DNA of 41,212 nucleotides from Pseudoalteromonas distincta (lineage in GTDB: Bacteria; Pseudomonadota; Gammaproteobacteria; Enterobacterales; Alteromonadaceae): the NCBI RefSeq assembly GCF_000814675.1, contig NZ_JWIG01000012.1:1-41212 (forward strand), given 5' to 3'. Below are positions 25,176 through 32,663 of this stretch, piece by piece. The position numbers and the translations under genes were made by a program. Each line of letters opens with the position of its first letter. Position 1 is the first letter of the stretch. Under the pieces are notes generated by a model. The model worked only from the letters and a program-made list of their open reading frames with translations, was not told the DNA's origin and made no database searches.

Positions 25176-25433
25176 ATGCGCGTATTATTAAGCCTCGGTT
25201 TTATTGCTTGTGTTAGCTTAGCTAACTTTGCTCAAGCAGCGACGGCCACCCAAGCATCTCATGCTGAGGTGGACAAAAAGAAAGCCGTAATACTTGCAAA
25301 GAAAACAATAGGCGGTAAGACCTTAAAAATTACCGAAAAAACAGATTTTTATACCGTACGAATACTCAAATATGACGGCCACGTCGTTGATTTACATATA
25401 AATAAAAAAACCGGCGAAGTGAAAAAGGATTAA
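25176..25433 (+). CDS. Periplasmic PepSY domain protein
   Basis: An 85-residue exported protein with a signal peptide (1-21, cleaved after QAA or nearby). The mature part is one PepSY domain: KKAVILAKKTIGGKTLKITEKT, then YTVRILKYDGHVVDLHINKKTGEV. PepSY domains often inhibit proteases or modulate sensors. The gene starts after a clear TAGGAG ribosome site and ends 3 bases before the response regulator, so it belongs to the same operon and may tune the PhoQ-like sensor. Confidence 0.85.
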   Translation: MRVLLSLGFIACVSLANFAQAATATQASHAEVDKKKAVILAKKTIGGKTLKITEKTDFYTVRILKYDGHVVDLHINKKTGEVKKD

Positions 25434-25436
25434 CAA

Positions 25437-26111
25437 ATGCGAATTTTAGTTATTGAAGACGATTTACATTTAGCAGATAACCTACGTAATGCTTTAGAAA
25501 AAGAACGTTACAGCGTGGATTTATGTCACGATGGTGAAGCAGGTCTTTTCCACATTACAGAATACCCGCTTGATATGGCCGTAGTTGATTTAGGTTTACC
25601 TAAAATAGACGGTATTGAGCTAATCAATAAAGCACGAGCACAAGGCATTACTATTCCTATTTTAATCTTAACAGCGCGCGATCGCTGGCAGGATAAAGTA
25701 GAAGGTTTAGATGCAGGTGCTGATGACTATCTTACCAAACCATTTCATGTTGAAGAACTTATTGCACGTTGTAATGCATTAATTCGTCGCAGTGCTGGTA
25801 AAGCAAATCCAGAAATGACTGCGGGTCCAATTAAAATTCATACACGTTCACAACAAGTATGGGTTGATGATAAAGAGCTTAGCCTTACAGCTTACGAATA
25901 TAAAGTACTTGAATACTTAATGGTAAATCCGCAAAAAGTAATTTCTAAATCAGAACTTACTGAGCATATTTACGACCAAGATTTCGATCTTGATTCAAAC
26001 GTAATTGAAGTATTTGTACTACGTTTGCGTAAAAAGCTTGACCCTGATGGTGTGCTAAACCCAGTAGAGACACTACGTGGGCGTGGTTACAGGCTTAAAA
26101 GCCAGTGGTAA
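25437..26111 (+). CDS. PhoP/OmpR-family response regulator
   Basis: A 224-residue regulator with receiver domain (1-120) and winged-helix DNA-binding domain (about 128-222). The phosphorylation site is Asp51 (AVVDLGLPK); the acidic pair is Glu7-Asp8-Asp9. LTARDRWQDKVEGLDAGADD and YLTKPFHVEEL closely resemble PhoP. The C-terminus has ETLRGRGYRL. It overlaps the following kinase by 7 bases. It probably controls envelope or cation-response genes, by analogy with PhoP; orthology is likely but not proven. Confidence 0.92.
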   Translation: MRILVIEDDLHLADNLRNALEKERYSVDLCHDGEAGLFHITEYPLDMAVVDLGLPKIDGIELINKARAQGITIPILILTARDRWQDKVEGLDAGADDYLTKPFHVEELIARCNALIRRSAGKANPEMTAGPIKIHTRSQQVWVDDKELSLTAYEYKVLEYLMVNPQKVISKSELTEHIYDQDFDLDSNVIEVFVLRLRKKLDPDGVLNPVETLRGRGYRLKSQW

Positions 26112-27442
26112 TACCGCAAATATCGTTAAAAATAAGGCAAGGATTTATCCTTGTCTTTGTTTTATTAGTCGCGCTCCCTATCTTATTTTATTCAATTGGC
26201 AAAGCGTATTACGCTTCACTTGTTGATGCGACTGAAAAAACTCTCGAAGCACAGCTTTACTCGCTAATATCTGAAGTCGACTTTACTGAGCATGGTATTA
26301 TTATGCCCAGCACTATATTAGCGCCTGAGTTAAACAGATTAAATTCAGATACCTACGCTATGATTTACCGCGATGATGATCCTGTTTGGAACTCAGAATC
26401 GGCTGTAAACTTAAACTATGTACCTCAACAAATAGAGACCAAAGCCGGTGCTGCCGATTTCAGGCGCGTGGAGTATAATAATACCGCGTACTGGCAACTT
26501 AGCCTGACTGTAATTTTAAATAACATAGACCAGTCTGAACAAGCTCGCTTTATATTAGTTAAACGTAATGACGCTCTACTTCGTTTAATGGATGGCTTTA
26601 AGCAAACCCTTGTAGATTGGATGTTTATAATGGGCATTGCAATTGCAGGCCTTATGGCGATTGGTTTTATTTGGAGCGCTCGCCCACTCCAACGACTCGA
26701 TAAAGAAATAAAAGCAATTGAATCGGGTGATATTCAAGAAATTAAAGGCCTCTACCCTGTAGAACTGCAAACAATAAAAGCAGACCTAAATTTGCTACTT
26801 GAGTCGCAACAACGCCAAAAAGAGCGCTACAGAGCCTCATTAAGCGACCTTGCTCATGCACTTAAAACACCGCTTGCGGTACTTAAATCAAGTCCATTGG
26901 CAAACGATGCCGATGCACAAGAACAACTCGACCGCATAAATGTGATGATCGAGCACCAATTAAAGCGTGCTGCAACCGGTGCATCAGACACGTGGAAAAA
27001 ACAAACACCTATTAAGCCAGTACTCGATTCAATACTCAGTGCTATGGCAAAAGTGTACCGTGATAAAGATATTATTTTTACCTGCACCGTAACCGAAAAA
27101 GATTACTTTTTAGGTGACCAAACAGATTTAATGGAATTACTTGGCAACCTGATTGATAACGCCTGTAAAGCGTGTCGCTCACAAGTAGCAATACAAGTTA
27201 TTCAAAGCAAAACTTTGTGTATTGGAATTAGCGATGATGGCCCTGGCGTACCAGAGGACAAACGTGAATCTCTACTTACACGGGGTACTCGTCTGGATAC
27301 ATACGAAAGTGGACACGGCGTAGGGATGGCAATTGTATCTGACTTGGTTAAGTCCTATCGCGGTACACTTACCATTACAGAAGCTGATAACTTAGGCGGC
27401 GCTCAATTTATTTTAGAGTTTAATTACAATGACAAAAAGTAA
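26105..27442 (+). CDS. PhoQ-like sensor histidine kinase
   Basis: A 445-residue inner-membrane kinase starting at a GTG that overlaps the regulator stop. Membrane helices lie at about 14-34 and 172-192, enclosing a periplasmic sensor. The H box is SDLAHALKTPLAVLKS with the phospho-acceptor His near 252, the PhoQ-type form. The N box is GNLIDNACKAC, the G1 box DDGPGVPED, and the G2 box GHGVGMAIV. The periplasmic domain differs from E. coli PhoQ and lacks an evident acidic cluster, so the ligand may differ. Confidence 0.92.
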   Translation: MVIPQISLKIRQGFILVFVLLVALPILFYSIGKAYYASLVDATEKTLEAQLYSLISEVDFTEHGIIMPSTILAPELNRLNSDTYAMIYRDDDPVWNSESAVNLNYVPQQIETKAGAADFRRVEYNNTAYWQLSLTVILNNIDQSEQARFILVKRNDALLRLMDGFKQTLVDWMFIMGIAIAGLMAIGFIWSARPLQRLDKEIKAIESGDIQEIKGLYPVELQTIKADLNLLLESQQRQKERYRASLSDLAHALKTPLAVLKSSPLANDADAQEQLDRINVMIEHQLKRAATGASDTWKKQTPIKPVLDSILSAMAKVYRDKDIIFTCTVTEKDYFLGDQTDLMELLGNLIDNACKACRSQVAIQVIQSKTLCIGISDDGPGVPEDKRESLLTRGTRLDTYESGHGVGMAIVSDLVKSYRGTLTITEADNLGGAQFILEFNYNDKK

Positions 27443-27839
27443 CTATTTATTAAAACTAACTGCCATTGTGTTATTAGCTTCAAGCCAATACAGCTTTGCA
27501 GATGAAGCATGTACTTTAGCCGCTAAAGCAACAACCGATGAAGCTAAGCGATATATTCAATGCCTAGATAGCCAAATTGATAAAGCAAAACAAGCACAAG
27601 GCAGTTGGATACAAAAGCGTAAATATGAGCTAACTAAATCACAAGAAAGCACAGGCAATACGCAAGTGCTGCCGTTATTTATGCGCAGCATTAAAAATAA
27701 TGAAAAGTACCTTGAGAGCGCCTGCCAATGGCGCTACTTAATAAAACTTCCTAATGCGACAACCGCAGCCATTAGCTATAAACTGTGTGAAATTGAGCTT
27801 ATAAATCAATTTACAGAATCACTAAAACACCCATTTTGA
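27429..27839 (+). CDS. Secreted small protein, weakly LprI/DUF1311-like
   Basis: A 136-residue protein with a signal peptide (1-24, ending SFA). It overlaps the kinase gene by 14 bases, so it is coupled to the two-component operon. The C-terminal part, NNEKYLESACQWRYL followed by a Cys (YKLCEIEL), fits the spacing of DUF1311 domains, like the gene at 22533. Its four Cys could form disulfides. The family call is tentative. Its place suggests a periplasmic partner of the PhoQ-like sensor, or simply an envelope-stress protein made with it. Confidence 0.6.
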   Translation: MTKSNYLLKLTAIVLLASSQYSFADEACTLAAKATTDEAKRYIQCLDSQIDKAKQAQGSWIQKRKYELTKSQESTGNTQVLPLFMRSIKNNEKYLESACQWRYLIKLPNATTAAISYKLCEIELINQFTESLKHPF

Positions 27840-27869
27840 CGTAACTTAAACACACTAAACTAGTTACGT
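27839..27869 (+). terminator. Possible terminator of the PepSY/phoPQ-like operon
   Basis: ACGTAACT (27839-27846) pairs with AGTTACGT (27862-27869) around a 15-base loop, starting at the stop codon of the last operon gene and followed by TTTATTT. The stem is weak. Confidence 0.35.
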
Positions 27870-27950
27870 TTATTTACTCACTCCCTTTAGCTTACTTGAC
27901 AATTTATTCATATCAAAACAAACTACCTACTAGTAGATTGCTAAAAACTA

Positions 27951-29042
27951 ATGGATAAACAGATGACTAAACCAGTAATTATTATAGGTGGCGGACTTGC
28001 TGGTTTGTACAGTGCGTATAAATTACAACTACTTAATATTGAGTACTTATTATTAGAAGCTAAATCGCAATTAGGTGGCCGAATTTTTGCCGCGCAATCA
28101 CCAATAAATAACGATGTTAGTTTTGATTTGGGTCCTACGTGGATATTTCCCCACCAACCAAAAATTCAAGCGCTAATTAAGTCACTCAACTTAAGTATAT
28201 TTGAGCAATACAATAAAGGTGATGTGTTATATCAAGCACCTAACTCCAAGCAACCTCAACAAATTGCAGGCGCTGGAGATATGCAACTATTTAGACTCAA
28301 ACATAGCATGAATACCATAATAACTGCCTTATACGAGAAACTTAATCCTGATTCAATATTATTAGAACACAATGTCACTGAGCTTAAAAAGAACGATAAT
28401 AGCTGGCAAGTTACTGTTAATCACTTAGGTAATATAAAGCACTTTACTACTGGCAAATTAATTTCAGCAATTCCTCCTCGTATGGTTACAACGCATTTAA
28501 CACCTGAACTATGGGCGACTCCAACACTCATAAACCGCCTTAGTAGCGTACCTACATGGATGGCAGGACAAGCCAAGTTTATAGCTACTTTTGAACATGC
28601 ATTTTGGCGTGATAAAAACTTATCTGGGCAATGCTTTAGTCGCGTAGGCCCTATGGTCGAGATTCACGATGCCAGTGCTGAGAATAGTAATTACGCCGCA
28701 TTATTTGGCTTTATAGGTGTCCCCTACTTATCACGAAACCAAGTAACTCAAGAGCAATTAATTCAAGCCTGTGCCCAACAGCTTAGCTACTTTTATGGTA
28801 AGGATGCTGAAAAGGCAACCGGATACTTTATTAAAGACTGGGCAGAGGATAAATTTGTAGCTAATAGAGACGATCAAACTCAGCCTTCACAGCACCCAGA
28901 ATTTGGTTTTTCAAACTTGGAAGAGCAATTAAGTAACCTCAATATTCATTTTGTAGCGAGTGAGTTTGCAAAACAAGAAGCAGGATATTTAGAAGGCGCA
29001 ATAAACGCAGTGGATGACGCTATTAAATCGTTTATTAATTAA
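27951..29042 (+). CDS. Flavin-containing amine oxidase family protein
   Basis: A 363-residue FAD-dependent oxidoreductase. The Rossmann motif IIGGGLAGLYSAYKL is at about 10-24 with the ribose-binding Glu near 37 (LLLEAKSQLGGRI), and the C-terminal FAD segment is AGYLEGAINAVDDAI. The 363 residues are shorter than typical monoamine oxidases (about 450). No signal peptide is seen, so it should be cytoplasmic. The substrate is unknown. A second ATG at 27963 has a better-placed GGAT, so the start is uncertain by four residues. It seems to be transcribed alone. Confidence 0.85.
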   Translation: MDKQMTKPVIIIGGGLAGLYSAYKLQLLNIEYLLLEAKSQLGGRIFAAQSPINNDVSFDLGPTWIFPHQPKIQALIKSLNLSIFEQYNKGDVLYQAPNSKQPQQIAGAGDMQLFRLKHSMNTIITALYEKLNPDSILLEHNVTELKKNDNSWQVTVNHLGNIKHFTTGKLISAIPPRMVTTHLTPELWATPTLINRLSSVPTWMAGQAKFIATFEHAFWRDKNLSGQCFSRVGPMVEIHDASAENSNYAALFGFIGVPYLSRNQVTQEQLIQACAQQLSYFYGKDAEKATGYFIKDWAEDKFVANRDDQTQPSQHPEFGFSNLEEQLSNLNIHFVASEFAKQEAGYLEGAINAVDDAIKSFIN

Positions 29043-29066
29043 TAGCCCTGTATTTATTGATAATTT

Positions 29067-29104
29067 AACCATCAAGGGTTTTAATTTTACAGCCCTTGAT
29101 GGTT
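29067..29104. terminator. Bidirectional terminator between amine oxidase and AI-2E genes
   Basis: A 12-bp perfect stem, AACCATCAAGGG (29067-29078) with CCCTTGATGGTT (29093-29104), has a 14-base AT-rich loop between two convergent genes. T runs are poor on both sides, so efficiency is uncertain. Confidence 0.6.
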
Positions 29105-29111
29105 ATAGATG

Positions 29112-30149
29112 TTAGTTGTTTTTAGTAACGTCTTCACCACTGCCCAGTAAAGTGGCAACCCACTTGCCTTCTGCACTGGCTTCTAGGGCTATTTTTACAA
29201 TCATCGTTAATGGTACAGATAAAAGCATACCCACAGTACCTAATAACCAGCCCCAAAATATTAATGATAAAAACACCACTAACGTTGAAAGACCCAGCCC
29301 TTTGCCCAAAAATTTAGGCTCTACAATATTACCCATTACCGTATTTATTGTTAAATATCCTGCAGCAACAAGTCCTGCCACTAATGGGCCTTGAGTAATA
29401 AGGGCAAGTAATACAGCTGGTACAGCCGCAATAATTGAACCTATATTTGGAATGTAATTGAACATAAATGCCAAAACGCCCCAAAGCACAAAGTAGTCAA
29501 CGTCTAAAATCCATAAATAAAACGCAGCAATAATACCCGTCCCTAAACTTACTAGCGTTTTAATTGCCAAGTATGAATTAATAGATTCTAAAAAGCGGTC
29601 AATTTGCTTCATTTTACTATCAGGGTCTTCAAGTGCCATATGTATTTTCTTGCTCAGCATTGGCCCTTCAAACAGCATAAAAACAACCGTTAAAATAATT
29701 AAAAACATGTTTGCCATTACGCCACCTAATCCTGTGAGCATATTAGTGGCCACATCAACCATTTTGCCAGGGTCGAACATATTAATTAACTGATCTTTAT
29801 TGATCAGTATGTTGTATTGAGATGCTAAATCGACCAGCCATACAAACTCTTCTTTTAGTTGTGTTTTATACTCAGGAAGTTGCTGCGAAAAATCGTTGAT
29901 AGATTGCCCCACAAGCCCACCAAGACTTACCCCCAAGCCAACTATAATCAGCACGACTAACATAACAGCAATGCCTTTAGGAATTTTGTAGCGCGCAAAA
30001 AACTTGATAAGCGGGTTACAAATAATGGCAATAAATGCCGCCAAAATAAACGGAATAATAATTACACTCGCGGCTTTTATTCCAGCGAGGACCACTACCA
30101 AGGAAGCAAAAACTATTAAGCTTTTATTTACTCCAGTTAAACTTGCCAA
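29112..30149 (-). CDS. AI-2E family transporter (PerM/YdiK-like membrane protein)
   Basis: An inner-membrane protein of 345 residues with about eight helices: a first set within 1-80, a soluble helical stretch to about 140, then the rest. The conserved block YIPNIGSIIAAVPAVLLAL near 236-254 and NTVMGNIVEPKFLGKGLGL near 273-291 mark the AI-2E/UPF0118 family. Members export or move varied small solutes; the true substrate is unknown. It starts at TTG 30149, supported by an AAAGGA ribosome site 8 bases upstream, and no nearby ATG exists. Confidence 0.88.
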   Translation of the reverse strand: MASLTGVNKSLIVFASLVVVLAGIKAASVIIIPFILAAFIAIICNPLIKFFARYKIPKGIAVMLVVLIIVGLGVSLGGLVGQSINDFSQQLPEYKTQLKEEFVWLVDLASQYNILINKDQLINMFDPGKMVDVATNMLTGLGGVMANMFLIILTVVFMLFEGPMLSKKIHMALEDPDSKMKQIDRFLESINSYLAIKTLVSLGTGIIAAFYLWILDVDYFVLWGVLAFMFNYIPNIGSIIAAVPAVLLALITQGPLVAGLVAAGYLTINTVMGNIVEPKFLGKGLGLSTLVVFLSLIFWGWLLGTVGMLLSVPLTMIVKIALEASAEGKWVATLLGSGEDVTKNN

Positions 30150-30319
30150 TTTATTAATCCTTTTATTAACTATATCGCCCCAGTGTAAGGCAAAAGGTAA
30201 TTAAATGAAATAATTACGAAGTGATCATAAAAGCCTGTTTTACGTATAAATTTGCAAAGCTGTTTGCTGGCGAGTATGTTTTTTAATCACTTGCTTCTAT
30301 TTTATTGTAAGGATGAATA

Positions 30320-31210
30320 ATGCATATATTTATAACTGGCGCGACGGGATTAATTGGTAAGCACTTATGCCCTTTTTTACTTCATCATAATACTGTTACT
30401 GTACTTAGCCGCAATCCAACTAAAGCAAACGTATTATTAGGCCACAAAGTTAAAGCCGTAAGTGACATTAGTGATGTTGACTTTAACACTGTTGATATCG
30501 TTATTAATCTCGCTGGCGAGCCGATTGTAAATAAACGCTGGAGCGACAAACAAAAGCAAATAATACGAAACAGTCGTATTGATATTACACAGCAAATTAG
30601 TGAAGCTATTAAAGCCTGTAGTATACCCCCGCATACTTTTATATCTGGCAGTGCAATTGGTTTTTATGGTCGACAAAATAGTAATCCTATTGATGAAACT
30701 TTTGAACGCCCACACGATGAATTTAGCCACCAGCTTTGTAAAGACTGGGAAAATGCAGCACTACTCGCCCAATCAGAACAAACCAGAGTATGTCTTTTGC
30801 GAACGGGTATTGTTTTAGCTAAAAAAGGAGGTGCACTTGGAAAAATGTTGCCTGCTTTTAAATTATGCTTGGGTGGCCCGATTGGTAATGGCGAGCAAGG
30901 CATGTCGTGGATACACATCGACGATATGATTCAGCTAATACTCTTTATTATTAAACACCCAGAAATATCAGGCCCTGTTAACGCAACAGCACCCAACCCT
31001 GTAAGCAATGCTCAATTTAGTAAAAGCTTAGGCGAGGCGCTCTCTCGACCTGCATTTATCACTATGCCAACCCCAGTACTTAAACTATTAATGGGTGAAA
31101 TGTCAGACTTACTAACAACGGGGCAATTTGTAGTCCCTAAAAAGGCACTCGTTAACAATTATCGTTTTCATCATCCTGATATAAAATCGGCTTTAGAGAG
31201 CTTGGTTTAG
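30320..31210 (+). CDS. TIGR01777/YfcH-type NAD-dependent epimerase family protein
   Basis: A 296-residue short-chain dehydrogenase/epimerase fold protein. The N-terminal nucleotide-binding motif FITGATGLIGKHL is at 4-16, NLAGEPIVNKRWSDKQK at about 62-78, and SGSAIGFYGRQ with the catalytic-type Tyr at about 108-118. The C-terminal 50 residues form the DUF1731-like tail typical of YfcH. The true reaction is unknown for the family. The AAGGAT ribosome site is good. It stands alone. Confidence 0.9.
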   Translation: MHIFITGATGLIGKHLCPFLLHHNTVTVLSRNPTKANVLLGHKVKAVSDISDVDFNTVDIVINLAGEPIVNKRWSDKQKQIIRNSRIDITQQISEAIKACSIPPHTFISGSAIGFYGRQNSNPIDETFERPHDEFSHQLCKDWENAALLAQSEQTRVCLLRTGIVLAKKGGALGKMLPAFKLCLGGPIGNGEQGMSWIHIDDMIQLILFIIKHPEISGPVNATAPNPVSNAQFSKSLGEALSRPAFITMPTPVLKLLMGEMSDLLTTGQFVVPKKALVNNYRFHHPDIKSALESLV

Positions 31211-31254
31211 CGGGCGTTAATATTCGTTCAGTTAAAATCCCTATCAAATTAGAT

Positions 31255-31285
31255 ATATGGGTAAATTACTACTTTTTACCCATAT
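31255..31285 (+). terminator. Hairpin after the epimerase gene
   Basis: ATATGGGTAAA (31255-31265) pairs with TTTACCCATAT (31275-31285), 11 bp with a 9-base loop, 45 bases after the epimerase stop. No T run follows, so termination is possible but not certain. Confidence 0.45.
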
Positions 31286-31365
31286 TGACCTTTAAACATT
31301 AATACATAATAATCAGCACGTTTTCCACGCCAACCACGCCTATCTTTAATAAAAGAGAATCTTAA

Positions 31366-32529
31366 ATGCTACACCTGCCTACTGTGATCAGTCTCTCTTT
31401 TATTCTTAACGTATTAATAGGCTTGTTTTTTTTATCCGTACATAACTTTAAAAAACAAACATCATTTTTATTATTTGGCCTAGCGTGCATTACCTTTGCA
31501 TTTGCCGAGTTACTTGCCTGTTTAAAGTTAGTAATAGACGCGCCTTTTATTACTCACTATTTGGCTGATATTTTTATATTACTAAGTCCATTGTTAATTA
31601 TTATTGGGTTAAATAAATATAAGCACAGTAAGGCACTAAACTTAAAACCTCTGTATTGTCTCCTTGGATTAACGGGGGTTGCTTTATTACCCATATATTC
31701 AGACCCTGCAGGGCAAATGCTGACAAGCTTAATTATTTCGGTTTTATACCTATATTCCGCATATATTATTAAGCAGATGAACTTTGTAGCCACTTTGCAA
31801 AAAAAAGCGCTGATAGTTTGTTTTTCAATTCATAGTATTTTAATGCTTATACAAACAACACTGTTGGCAATATCTATTTTTAGTATTAATTCGCCAAACT
31901 ACATAGAGCCACTGCAACTTATCTTAAGTAGTCATTTAATTTTGGCCACTTGTAGCGCACTAATATTGCCATACCTGCTGGCTTCTAATACAGAGCATAC
32001 ACTTTCAAGCCTTGCTAACACCGATACTTTAAGCCAATTACTTAATCGCCGTGGCTTTTTTACAAAAAGTAAAGAAGCACTAAGTGATCCTAAAAATATA
32101 GACAAAAATGTGTCTGTTATTTTGCTCGATATAGATTTTTTTAAACGTGTAAACGATCAGTTTGGTCACGAAGCGGGCGACCACGCAATTAAGTGGATAT
32201 CTCACTTTATTAAAGAGCAATTTTTAAATGTAGGTATTAGTGCCAGAATTGGCGGAGAAGAATTTGCCATTTTACTACCTGATTACACCCTTAGTGCAGC
32301 AAAAAGTGATGCTGAGCTATTAAGAAAGAATATAAGCACTCAAGCTTTTTATCATGAAAATCAGCATATAAAACTTTCCGTAAGCGCTGGGGTAAGTAAT
32401 GCAATTAATGGGAATGCAACTATAAAAGAGCTGCTCGCTTATGCTGATAAACGCCTTTACTTAGCTAAAGAAACAGGCCGAGACAAAGTAGTAACCTTTG
32501 ATGAAAAAAACTTACTCACTAAAAGTTAA
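31366..32529 (+). CDS. Membrane diguanylate cyclase (GGDEF domain)
   Basis: Makes the second messenger cyclic-di-GMP from two GTP. The first 205 residues hold about six or seven membrane helices without a recognised sensor family. The GGDEF domain covers about 215-375, with LLDIDFFKRVNDQFGHEAGD at 253-272 and the active-site GGEEF at 296-300. The inhibitory I-site RxxD, normally about five residues before GGEEF, is absent (FLNVGISARI), so product feedback should be weak. No EAL domain follows. Transcribed alone. Confidence 0.93.
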   Translation: MLHLPTVISLSFILNVLIGLFFLSVHNFKKQTSFLLFGLACITFAFAELLACLKLVIDAPFITHYLADIFILLSPLLIIIGLNKYKHSKALNLKPLYCLLGLTGVALLPIYSDPAGQMLTSLIISVLYLYSAYIIKQMNFVATLQKKALIVCFSIHSILMLIQTTLLAISIFSINSPNYIEPLQLILSSHLILATCSALILPYLLASNTEHTLSSLANTDTLSQLLNRRGFFTKSKEALSDPKNIDKNVSVILLDIDFFKRVNDQFGHEAGDHAIKWISHFIKEQFLNVGISARIGGEEFAILLPDYTLSAAKSDAELLRKNISTQAFYHENQHIKLSVSAGVSNAINGNATIKELLAYADKRLYLAKETGRDKVVTFDEKNLLTKS

Positions 32530-32608
32530 TTGCTTTTAAGTGACTTATAAGCGCATTAAAAACAACTATATTTAAAATACCATATTTTATCTAGCTAACA
32601 TCTATCCA

Positions 32609-32637
32609 TAAAAAAAGCCCTTCATTAGAAGGGCTTT
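32609..32637 (-). terminator. Strong intrinsic terminator of the GH3/permease operon
   Basis: AAAGCCCTTC (32614-32623), loop ATTA, GAAGGGCTTT (32628-32637), a perfect 10-bp stem. On the minus strand it runs into seven or more T. It lies 27 bases after the GH3 stop and may also stop transcripts of the diguanylate cyclase gene from the other side. Confidence 0.88.
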
Positions 32638-32663
32638 GGTATACACACAATAGAGTTAATAAA

